NCBI GenBank assembly: GCA_004194705.1
Contig: SADC01001297.1
Coordinates: 248,001 to 312,000, forward strand
Length of the DNA: 64,000 nucleotides
Source of the DNA: Ditylenchus dipsaci
Taxonomy: Eukaryota > Nematoda > Chromadorea > Rhabditida > Anguinidae
Direction: 5' to 3'
In this document: one piece after another, positions 1 through 10,400 of the stretch
Position numbering within the stretch: position 1 is the first letter of the stretch
How the letters are laid out: each line of letters begins with the position of its first letter
Program-made: the position numbers and the translations under genes
Notes under the pieces: generated by a model
What the model saw: only the letters and a program-made list of their open reading frames with translations
Database searches by the model: none
Told to the model about the DNA's origin: nothing

Positions 1-1444
1 GCCATTACTAACAAGGGCTTTTGCACAACCTTTTTTTCAAAAATGGTAGTTTTAGGTACTTTCAAAAAATGATTGAGCGGGGGGGGGGGGGGGTTATTCC
101 AGTAGCGTTTTTTATGGGGGAGGTTTATATTCCAGTTGAGGTAATGAAGCTAGAAAAAGCAACGGAAAATTAGAGGTTATCATCATGTAACTGTCCATCT
201 AGTTGTTAGCATTTCAGATCTTACTGGTCCAACTAAAGCTCTCCTACAACCATGATACTGACATGAAAATGCGAAAAATAGTTACCGGAAAACCACCAGT
301 CAGAAGCATCGATTCGTGTGGACGTCTCCACAGCACTTCAACAGACAGAGAGCACAAGACTGAAGCAACTGCTGAAGGAGAATAGACAAGCCGAGTTTCC
401 ATCACTAAAAAACTTAACCATAGAAGACGTAAAAAGCTATATGAAGACAAAAGACCTACCGAATCTTGAAGATTTGCTTACTGTGGTTTTATTCAAAAAA
501 AAAAAGACCTTCGATGAGATTTAGCTGATGACGAGTAGGAGCATCACCAAGCATCATGTTGATAGCTATGTCCTAAAAAGCCAAGAAAGGAAAAGCAAAG
601 GACGGCAAATAATCGATAAAACTTATCTAATTACTTTTGAGGCAACAACGTGGCTTTTTCTTTCAACAATCTGAAACGAAAAAAACATAAATAGAAATAT
701 AGCCACTATTATTGAACTGGTCACTATAATTCAACCAGTTACACACAAAAACCAAATGGGCGAGCACAAAGTAACAGCGGGTCGGCGAACCCGACCGAAA
801 ATTCAATTGAAAAGTAAAAAATGGCTGCCGAAAAAAATTGTTTGCGTTTAAAAAACATTTCGCGCAAATTATTTGATAATTATTTTTATTTTTTTTATGT
901 CCCCGGGAATTCAAAAATCAACAATTGCCGTTGCAGGAAAGCATGCTCCTTTAAACATGATTTTCCAATAAGTGAAAAATGCGCCCCCCCCCCCCAAGTA
1001 AATAAGTGCCCAGAAAGAGTTCACTGAAAAAAAACTTATTTTAAGATATAATGAGTTTATAGAATACAGAATTCAAGCTAATTAAAAAAGCTATATAATT
1101 GAAAAGCCTAATAATATTTTTTTAAAAAGTTGAAAAAATAGGTGGCCCCTCCCCACCCCCAAAGTAAATAAGTTCCAAATCTTGCGTCAAATTTTTTTTC
1201 ATCCCGTCCAATTCAAAATTTGTTTTGCTCAAAATGTCCAATCGACGGTAAATTTTATTAAGGCTTATTTTTAAGAGACGTTGGACTGAATTGATTGAAA
1301 ATGCTCTAAACTCAGGGCAAAATTATTGTAGAAAATAGTACAATTTGACGGGGTAAAAATAAATTTGACGAGAGATTCACATATTTTTACGGGTGTTTTC
1401 AAATACAGCCAATATATTTACATCTGAGAGACCTGTTTGAAGTA
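1..1444. other. Gene-poor flank, no gene recognised
   Basis: No recognisable gene. Visible: a G homopolymer near 80-93, a C run near 985-995, and a short open stretch at 318-521 (a lysine/leucine-rich peptide of 68 residues ending in FKKKKTFDEI) that could be a decayed exon but matches no family I know. A dispersed repeat near 950-978 recurs near 63923-63950. Confidence 0.4.
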
Positions 1445-1867
1445 CAGTCGACTCTCCCAATAACGAACCCCCAAAAGTTCGTTCCCACCTTGGGTCCGAC
1501 ACTTTTTTTAGCCTGATTTTTCAAAAAATTTCCTCGTTCTGTTTTGACAGTCTGGTCCCAAATATCGTAAGGATTCCGATTTTACCGATCGTTTTTCAGA
1601 CATCCAAATTTTTTCCTCTAAAAAGCGAAAACTCGATTTAAGGACAGGCTTTTTCAAAAATCCCAGTCCTTAAACCGAGTTTTTGCTTTTTTAGAGAAAA
1701 AGTTTCAGATTTCTGAAAAACGATCCGTAAAATCGGAATCTTTACAATATTTGGGACCAGACTGTCAAAACAGAACTAAGAAAAAATTTAAAAAATCAGG
1801 CTAAAAAAGTGTCGAACCCAAGGTGGGAACGAACTTTTTGGAGGTTCGTTATTGGGAGAGTCGACTG
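1445..1867. mobile_element. Pogo/Tigger-like MITE (CAGTCGACTC termini, TA duplication)
   Basis: Starts CAGTCGACTCTCCCAATAAC and ends with the inverse, flanked by TA at 1443-1444 and 1868-1869. The arms pair over roughly 200 bp each, so it is a foldback non-autonomous element. CAGT...ACTG ends with TA target duplications are typical of the pogo branch of Tc1/mariner; that assignment rests on termini only. Related copies lie at 21420-21632 (truncated) and 30403-30577. It sits just before a predicted exon at 1889, probably inside an intron. Confidence 0.75.
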
Positions 1868-1888
1868 TACATGTTTCTGTCTTTGTAG

Positions 1889-2243
1889 GCATCCAAATTC
1901 CGACTCCAACCCCTACCACCAGAAACAAAGGGTTCGGTGTGCGCAACCTTTGCCGTTATGCTCTAGAAGGCTCTATTCTTTTCGCCATCTTGGTAATTGT
2001 AATACTGGGATGTGTTTGGGTGTATGGTGCTAAATATGTGCAGTTTGAAAGGTGAATTTTGGTTTCAATAATTTTTAAACTTACTATCTGCTCATTTTCA
2101 GATATCGTTTTGAGCGTAATTATTGCGACTACTTTTTGTACTGGTTTTCATGGTGGTCTGTGACTCTACATTTGCTTGTATTTTCCATCGTTATTACTTG
2201 TTTGATCACAATTTTGATATATGGTGCGATGGTGTCCAAATAG
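1889..2243 (+). CDS. Two-helix membrane protein, last two exons (unrecognised)
   Basis: Two exons, 1889-2051 and 2102-2243, join in frame across an intron of 50 bp (GTGAAT...TTTTCAG). The upstream acceptor TTTGTAG ends at 1888, so the true start lies further left or was displaced by the MITE that ends at 1867. The product has a polar Pro/Thr-rich start, a hydrophobic helix (SILFAILVIVILGCVW), an aromatic linker (NYCDYFLYWFSWW) and a second helix (LVFSIVITCLITILIYG), ending MVSK. It reads as the C-terminus of a small membrane protein. I do not recognise the family. The in-frame splice and two clean helices support a real gene; the 5' end is unresolved. Confidence 0.5.
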
Positions 2244-2708
2244 AAAAATTATAGGCTTAAAATTATTTGTCATCAATTAGATATCACAAAGTATGCTTTG
2301 TGAATAGAATACAGGGTGTCGCAAAATTACGCGTGCATTTTTGAAAATTTTTGCGAGGTAGCTCCTTGCCCGGTCGATTTCCGTCTTTCGGGAACCATAC
2401 CCGCGGAAATCTCCACATTTATAGGGTTTAGGAGCATAAACACAATATAACACAATATAAACACAATATATGTACATTACTTAAACATTGCAAACAATGA
2501 AATTTTCAAGCAATCATTAATGATTGTGGTTTATCATATCCAGTCCACCCAGTTTTCAGGTATATAGCAATGTGTTTCGATTTCTTTTAGCACTCGACAG
2601 AGATCTGAAATATTAGTTTGAAAAAATGCTTGAAGGTTTCATCGTGTTTCATCGCAATTAAAATTTTAAAGCTCATTTCAGAACTTGTGGTTCTCAATTT
2701 TACATGTA

Positions 2709-4247
2709 CAGGGTGCGCCAATTTTTTCGCACGTATTTGCTTTGGCCATAACTTTTTTTTCATGATTTTGACGTAATTTTTTTTTAAGAAAGCTGAGACT
2801 CTAGGCAACCGAACCGTACCAAATTTGTTTATGTTTGTTTGTCGTACACACTAAAAATTGTGATTAAGGAAAAGGTCTAGTTTTTCTTTTTTTAGCCATG
2901 ACCTACACAGTTCAAGACAAGGCAAAATTCGTCGAATGGTTCATCGAAGAAGGCAAAAGTGTCACAGCATTCGGTGTTCGATATCGGACGGAGCTTGGAA
3001 GGAATACTAAGGTGCCGGACAAGAACAGGCTGTGGGGTTGGTACGCAAAGCTCAAAAGCCAAGGAAGTGCTGATCGAAAGAAGAAGACTGGCAATAAGGT
3101 TTGGTTACCAGCACAGTTCTTGTAACCAACAGCATATTTAGTGTGTTCGAACTGAAGAGAAATCAGCTGAGGTGGTCGAATTCTTCCAGGCAAATCCGCA
3201 TTCTAGTGTTCGGTGGGCTGGAAATGTTGAGGGGATGCCGTCGCCAACATCAATCAGAAGAATTCTCAAAGAAGCTGCTTTTCATCCCTACAAGCTTCAA
3301 GTGCATCAAGAGCTCAAACAAATCGATCGAGACAAGCGAGTGGAGCACGCTATCACAATGCTGGATCTTCTGGAGAATTCTCATTTCCTGGACAACGTTA
3401 TTTTTTCGGACGAGGCGCACTTTCATCAACATGGATCGGTGAACAAGCAAGACTATCGCTATTGGAGTCAAGAAAACCCGCACTGGTTTGCTGAAGAGCC
3501 GCTTCACTCGCCACGGGTCACTGTTTGGGCTGCAATTGGGCGAAGAGGAGTGATTAGACCGTTCTTCTTTGAGGAAAATGTGACAGGAATCAGCTATTTG
3601 CGTTTGCTTCAAAATAAATTCTATCCGGCAGTTAGAGGTGTGCGTCTATCTATATGAATTTGTTGACTTTTTTGATTTCAGGTGCTCAAGATCTGATTTT
3701 TACGCAAGACGGTGCTCCTCCGCATTGGGCTCTAGCTGTTCGCAATAGGTTGGACAAAGCATTCCCTCTTCGATGGATGCGCCGAGGAACTCCGACTTTA
3801 CCGGCTCCGTTTGCCTGGCCGCCCTATTCGCTTGATTAGACGCCTTGCGACTTCTTTCTCTGGGGATGAGTGAAAAACAACGCTATAAATGCAAATGCAT
3901 CACTTCAAAATGCATCACTTCAATGGTCGAGCTCAGAAGAAGAATTACACAAGCGTTTGCAGAGCTGCCTGGTGAGATGATCAACAGAGCAATGGGAGCA
4001 TATCGAAGCCGCCTCGAATACTGCCTAGAAGTGAACGGAAGATCAGTTGAGCAGGAATATGAGTGAAAAGAGTTGTTTATTTTGACTGTTGTCACAAAGT
4101 GGTGTTCAAATAAATTTTTTTGTCAATGTTTGGTACGGTCCGGTTGCCTAGAGTCTCAGCTTTCTTTAAAAAAAATTACGTCAAAATCATGAAAAATAAA
4201 AAAGTTATGGCCAAAACAAATACGTGCAAAAAAATTGGCGCACCCTG
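2709..4247 (+). mobile_element. Mariner-type (IS630-Tc1-mariner) transposon with about 115-bp terminal inverted repeats
   Basis: The ends CAGGGTGCGCCAATTTTTT (2709) and their inverse (to 4247) are flanked by TA at 2707-2708 and 4248-4249. The inverted repeats run about 115 bp (2709-2822 and 4128-4247), much longer than the roughly 30 bp of classic mariners. The interior codes for a DDE transposase on the plus strand. Element length is 1539 bp. Confidence 0.9.
2898..4066 (+). pseudogene. Mariner-type transposase, DD41D spacing, one in-frame stop
   Basis: DDE transposase that would cut and paste the surrounding element. It begins with a helix-turn-helix-like region (2898-3100). The first catalytic Asp is in FSDEAHFHQHG (about 3405-3437) and the second in TQDGAPPHWA (about 3700-3730). 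The third is in WPPYSLD just before 3837, where the expected Leu codon is TAG, followed by TPCDFFLWG. There are 41 residues between the second and third Asp. Two introns are likely: about 3099-3142, and 3637-3682 (GTGTGCG...GATTTCAG). A 14-bp duplication (AAATGCATCACTTC) lies at 3893-3920. The TAG and the duplication suggest a recently inactivated copy. Confidence 0.85.
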
Positions 4248-4445
4248 TATTTAAAAATCTACTACATTTTCTATCTTTCCGACAAATTTTGACTTAATTT
4301 CTATTTTCCATAAGGGGTGTGACTTTCATGTGCTGTGCTAATTATCAGCTAAAAGGAAAAATTGGTAAATTTAAATTTTCAAAAATGAAAAAAAAATCCG
4401 GTGAAAGGATCATGCCTCCATTTTTCACTTAAAAATATGAAAAAG

Positions 4446-7400
4446 CTATTTATTTTGGTTTTTTAAATTTTTCAACCAAGATTTAAAAAAAGAATCATTC
4501 TTTCTTTTAACTAAAAATAGCCTTTGTATATCAAATAAAAACCTTGAAAAGCTTCTTCGAATGCTCCATTGACCACCACAGCGTCAAAAAATTGGCTGTA
4601 GTTCTGTTGAAGTTGAGAACAACTAACTATCATTTGCTTAAAGTCACTGTCACTAAAGTATTCGCCACCACCGAGAAATTTCGAATTGCACTCAGTTCTA
4701 GTTTGCTAAAAGGATGATGCAAAGTTATGGTGCTTCCAAAACTTTCAATTTGATATAAATGGGTAGGCAATCATATTTCTCACCTTCAGCAGGGAAATGT
4801 TTGGAGGCTTCACAAATATGATTATTGGCTTGAATGTGGATGTTCTCAATTTACAGATTGCGCTGGGATGGACTTGCATAACTGGAATTTTGCCTTTTTC
4901 CATCACTTGTAACACTGAATCGTATGTAGTGCCCTGGAAATTTTGCGTATATTAAAAAAATTAAAGCCGTTTTCGTTTGTCTCTTTTGCAGAAATTCATC
5001 ATTGGCTACCGTATTTCCTCTAATAAGGCCCCATGCTCTAATAAGGCTCACCCTCAACTTTGACGACCTATATCTCAGCCCAGAGAAAATATTTTGTACA
5101 TCTGTTCATTGCGTTCTCTTAACTCCCACGAGCTCTATTGATTTCGCTTTTCGGATTTTGGTTGAGCACCCGAAAATCTTGAGATCGACCTCAAATTTTT
5201 CTGATTTTGGTGGGTTTGAAAAATAAGGCCCCATGGGCCTTATTAGAGGAAATACGGTATATTATTATGCTTTGTGTCTTATGAATCACAAATCTTGCAA
5301 TTTTCTGTTTCCTGCATTACAATAAACAAATTCTGAGAAATTTTCAAATCACATACATATAAATTCCCGTGATATTCGCCGTGTTCAACAAAGCGATTCT
5401 CTCTAATTGCTTCTTCCATGTCGAAACGTTCCATGAAGTTGTAATCGACTCCATTTACCTCATGTTTTCTTAAAAAAAACATCACAGTATTTTTAAAATA
5501 ACAACTCTTTGCTCAAAATGATTTTTATTATAAAAAGCTTAAATTTTAGATAACCATCGCCGTCGCCGGCAATACGAATTTTATTCCGGAAGTTTTCAGG
5601 ATTTTCGGATACTGAATTTTCCTAATTTTATTTTCCTAGTTTAAAGCTTATCGTATTTTTTCTAACTAAGCTAAGCTTCCTATGAAATGGCCTTTCGTAA
5701 TACAATGGCGACATTTGGACCCAAAACTTTGGAGCAAAACGGTGGTGATCTACTCATGTTTACCTAATTTTTTTAAAGAAAGTATGTAACTAACCCAGGG
5801 TTCGCAATCGTCCTTTTTAAAAAGGTTTGTCCTTTTTTAAGACCCAAAATCTTTTTTATTTTTGAAGTTTTTAGTCAAAATCTTTTTTATCGCTGCGAAA
5901 TAGAAGTAAGCACTGCATAAAATGACCCTTTTTTTCAAAAATGGTCAAAATTTCTTTTATTCAACCAAATGTCCTTTTTTCAAAATTTTGTGTTACTAAA
6001 GTGTGGGACTAAAACCGGGCTATTAGTATGAAATAAAGAGGTTTATTTAACTAGTATGACACACTATGTTTAATATAATTAAGCCGGTTTCATACACAAT
6101 ATAAAATACACAAGTCAGCCACACAGTTCGGCGGACCACATAAAGGGGAGCCAGCCTGGAGCTGGGTTTCCCAAGCCCAAGACTGACTCTGGTCGGTGGG
6201 AGAGAAGGTGGTGAGATTGTTAGGGGAGGGGCTTCGCCCCCTCTCCTATTAATCTCACCATCTTCTTTCCCTTCGGAGGAAATTTTACGCGTCATTACCT
6301 ACCCTGAACTAACCTCGATTTTCTGCTCGTACAAGGTAAAACTGAAGAATATTTTCCACAACTGCCGACTAATTTTTTCTTCAACTCATTTCTGCCAACT
6401 CCTCTAGGACCAACTAGCAAGATGCATCTAAGCATTTGTTCACTGGGTCCGGTACGGACCACTTTTTCAAAGACGGCTTCTTTTACACAAGTCTCACCTT
6501 CTTGCGTAACCGGCTGAAATGGTAGTGATAGGTTTCATAACAGCAAAAAAATTCACTGCATGTAGAAAAGTTGACAGAGTTTCAAGAGTAATTTCTAATC
6601 GGTGTTTGTTCTCACGTTCTAAAAAATATTATAAATTTGATAAACAACAATTATTTCACCTTTTTTTATTGGATCATTCATAGGAAGATGTACAATAATC
6701 GCTTCCATCCATTTATTGTCAGCTTGCTCTGATATCTCTAACACTGTACCTATTTCAATATTCCAGAACTTTTCTTTTTCTTCTTTGAAAGAATCGTATG
6801 AAATTATAGGGAAGTCTGTCTGAAATAGTTGAACAAGTGAAAATTTCATGTCGAAATGGTTATTTTTAATTAGTCAATCACTAAACTCGTTGATCTTGAA
6901 TGTTTAAAAATTAACCTTTGCCATGCATTTTATGTAAAACGGATAAACATGGTGAGTATTGAGAGTAGAGAGTTCATGGCTAGAAAGCCCTTCTGCTTGA
7001 TCATCGCATTTTTGCAAAAGAGCTGGAAATTCATTACTCTTTGTGTAATCTATTATTCCATCGTAAACTGAGAAAAGAGTCTAAAAAAAAGTTTTAAAGT
7101 TCTGTGTACATGCCATAGTTTTCATATTTTTGAAGGCACGTGAAACTTTGAAATAATTAGTTGGATTTATTTGAATAGCTTGTATTAATTTGGCAATACT
7201 TTTCGTGTTTCCTAGTGCTTTTAAAACTCGTTTCCTGTAACTTTCAAGCACTCTATAAGGAAATTTGTTACCTCAGAATTTTGACCCCAAAATTTTTTTG
7301 CCTATCTTGTAGAGCAACTCATTCTGAGCAACTTTAAAGGGCATGCCCGTGCGTTTCAAAAAGTTAAGGCGGGGACCAGCAAAAATTTTTGAGTCGTGCC

Positions 7401-10400
7401 ATTTTTCTCTCGTCTTGCATCAAATCTCATATTAATGACCTTATGCTACTTTTGAAAACTAGGCAGAAAACTTAAAAAATTCAGATGAGAACGCATGTAG
7501 AACTTGATCGAGAAAGAAAAAAAGTGCTGGTCCCCCTTTTCTCCGTGTCGGGCACGGGCATGCCCCTTTAAGAAGAACTGTCATGATAAAAAGTCGGTCT
7601 TACACAGAAGATTATGCTTTTTAAAAAAGCAAGTGGTGGAGATACCTCGAAATGAGGAATTTTATATTTTTTTAAATGCTCAACATTAATTTTGGATAAT
7701 CATTTTTTATGGCGCAAATTTACTTTATTTTGGCGCAAATACACTTTTTATGGGGCAATACTTTTTTTTGTCACAGATTCACTTCTTTTGTCACAGATTC
7801 ACTTTTTTCTGTCACAGATTTGATTTGTCACAGATTCACTTTTTTCTGTCACAGATTCACTTTTTTTTGTCACAGATTCACTTTTTTTTGTCACAGATTT
7901 CCTCATTTCTGTCCCAGATTTAGCTCAAACCACAGGGGGACCAAGCACTTACAAAATTGGTCAAAAAAATTTTCTCTCATAACAGCCTGAAAGTTTTTCT
8001 ATAACGTTTCTATCATGTTTTAAGCATTTTCGCCAAAAATTATTTTTTCCGCAAAAATTTTGCCTTGGGGGACCAAGGTAGTTCAAAGTTTTCAGGAGCC
8101 TGAAATGGGACCTTGGTCCCCAAGGCAAAAATTTTTGCGGAAAAAATAATTTTTGGCGAAAATGCTTAAAACATGATAGAAACGTTATAGAAAACTTTCA
8201 GGCTGTTATGAGAGAAAATTTTTTTGACCAATTTTGTAAGTGCTTGGTCCCCCCTGTGGTTTGAGCTAAATCTGGGACAGAAATGAGGAAATCTGTGACA
8301 AAAAAAAGTGAATCTGTGACAAAAAAAAGTGAATCTGTGACAGAAAAAAGTGAATCTGTGACAAATCAAATCTGTGACAGAAAAAAGTGAATCTGTGACA
8401 AAAAGAAGTGAATCTGTGACAAAAAAAAGTTTTGCCCCTTTTATGGCGCAAATATTATTTGGCGCAAATAAACTTTTTTTCGGCGCAAATACCATTTTTT
8501 GGCGCAAATACACTTTTTTATGGCGCAGATTTACTTTTTCTTGGCGCAAATTTACTTCTTATTGGTGCAAAAAAAGTATGGCTCAAATAAACTTTTTTTT
8601 TGGCGCAAATACACTTCTTTTTGGCGCAAATTCACTTTTTATTGGTGCAAATTTACTTTTTCTTGGCACAATTACATCATACCGTCTTTCTTCTTATTTA
8701 TTTCAAAAATTTAAAATTTTATTTTCTAACTAAATTGCACATGTTATTGAAACAGAAACCAGTTATAAATAGGGTTGGGTGATGGCTGTTAACCTTGTTT
8801 AATTCATGATTTTGAAACCCAGATAAAGGATGAGAATCATAATCACATAGATCACACATATCACAAATCAGCCTTGATTTTTATGTTTCATTCCGAGAAA
8901 CAGCCTTTTGATGAATTGAAATAAGGTGACCATTTGTTAATCAATTTCTAAAAGGCTGGTAGTACATGAATGGTGGTATATAACACACCCCCGATGCCTC
9001 GGGGTTAGAGCTTTCAGGGGTACTTACCTTATTTGGTAGTTAATGAACAGGGGTATGGATTCGGGATGGAGGACGGTCGGGACGGACACCCTGTCTTTTC
9101 CCGTCCCGGAGGGTTCTTAGGGTTTTCCCGTCCCAGATCCCGTCCTGGAAATTCTTTCGAATCTGTCCCGTGCCGGGGTAATTTTTAAATTCCCGGATTT
9201 ATTGTCCCGTCCCGACTTTTAAAAATCTGTCGTGTCTTCAGAGTACGAAAATCATGTTGAAGTTTAGTCTGGTTTTTATTATCATTTGAAACGCTCGCAA
9301 AATTTTTGGTAAATATTAGGGTTCTCAATTGAGAATATATTCGAGTATATACTTGGACAATATCTAGCTCTTGTCCGTGATTTAAAACTAGGACAAAATA
9401 TTTTGCATATTTTTCGAAAACTGATTTTTGTTGTCAAATTTACTGTTTGTGTCCCGGCCGAGGAAATTATTGTCCCGTCCCGGATTTTCATTTAAAATTT
9501 TTGTCCTGTTCCGGAATAGGCCATCCTCCATCCCTAGTATGGTACCCCGTATACCCCTGTTTCAGGGGTATATATCCCTGAGGCACAAATCCTCGGGTCA
9601 TACTGCTAGGTTATCGAAAGTACATACTCCTCTACTCTATTAGAAATCACCAGAATCCCAGGGTAGATGACCAAACACGAATGAAAAGTTTTTTAGAAGT
9701 TTTTCATACAAACAATCCTAAATTCTGGTCTAAAGTATTTCGCAAGTGGTGGGTGTTCGCTAAAGTGCTTTCGGGTGGTTTGAAATCAAAGTGTCTGTAA
9801 ACTGTGTGGAAGCGCACGGAAACGCATGAACACGCATGAAAAAACTCGTGAATTTTTGACACGTCAATTTGACATGTAACTTTTGGCACGTGAAGTTGAC
9901 ATGTGAATTTTACTTTTAAACCATACTCCTTAAAATCTTTCTAATGTCGTGAAAAAAGGGGTACCAGTGATACCCCAGGGGTATACATTTTCTGGGTAAG
10001 TACCCGAACCCCCAGGCTATGTTCATTTACTATGCCTTATAATGTTGGGGTTAAGTAAACTGGGGTGAAGGTTAGTAGTAAAGAATAAAATTTTAAATTT
10101 TTGAAATATATAAGAAGAAAGACGGTATGATGTAATAAAAAAAGTATATTGCTCCAATAAAAAGTAATTTTGCACCAATAAAAAGTAAATTTGCTCCAAT
10201 AAAAGTAATTTTGCACCAATAAAAATTAATTTTGCACCAATGAAAAGTAAATTTGCTCCAATAAAAAGTAATTTTGCACCAATAAAAATTAATTTTGCAC
10301 CAATGAAAAGTAAATTTGCTCCAAGAAAAAGTAATTTTGCACCAAAAAAAAAATAAATTTGCTCCAATAAAAAGTAATTTTACACCAATAAAAAATAAAT

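Noticed and set aside
7709..8733. Periodic AQIHFF / SQIHFF peptides
   Set aside because: A by-product of 21-bp arrays; the same peptides arise on opposite strands in mirror positions.
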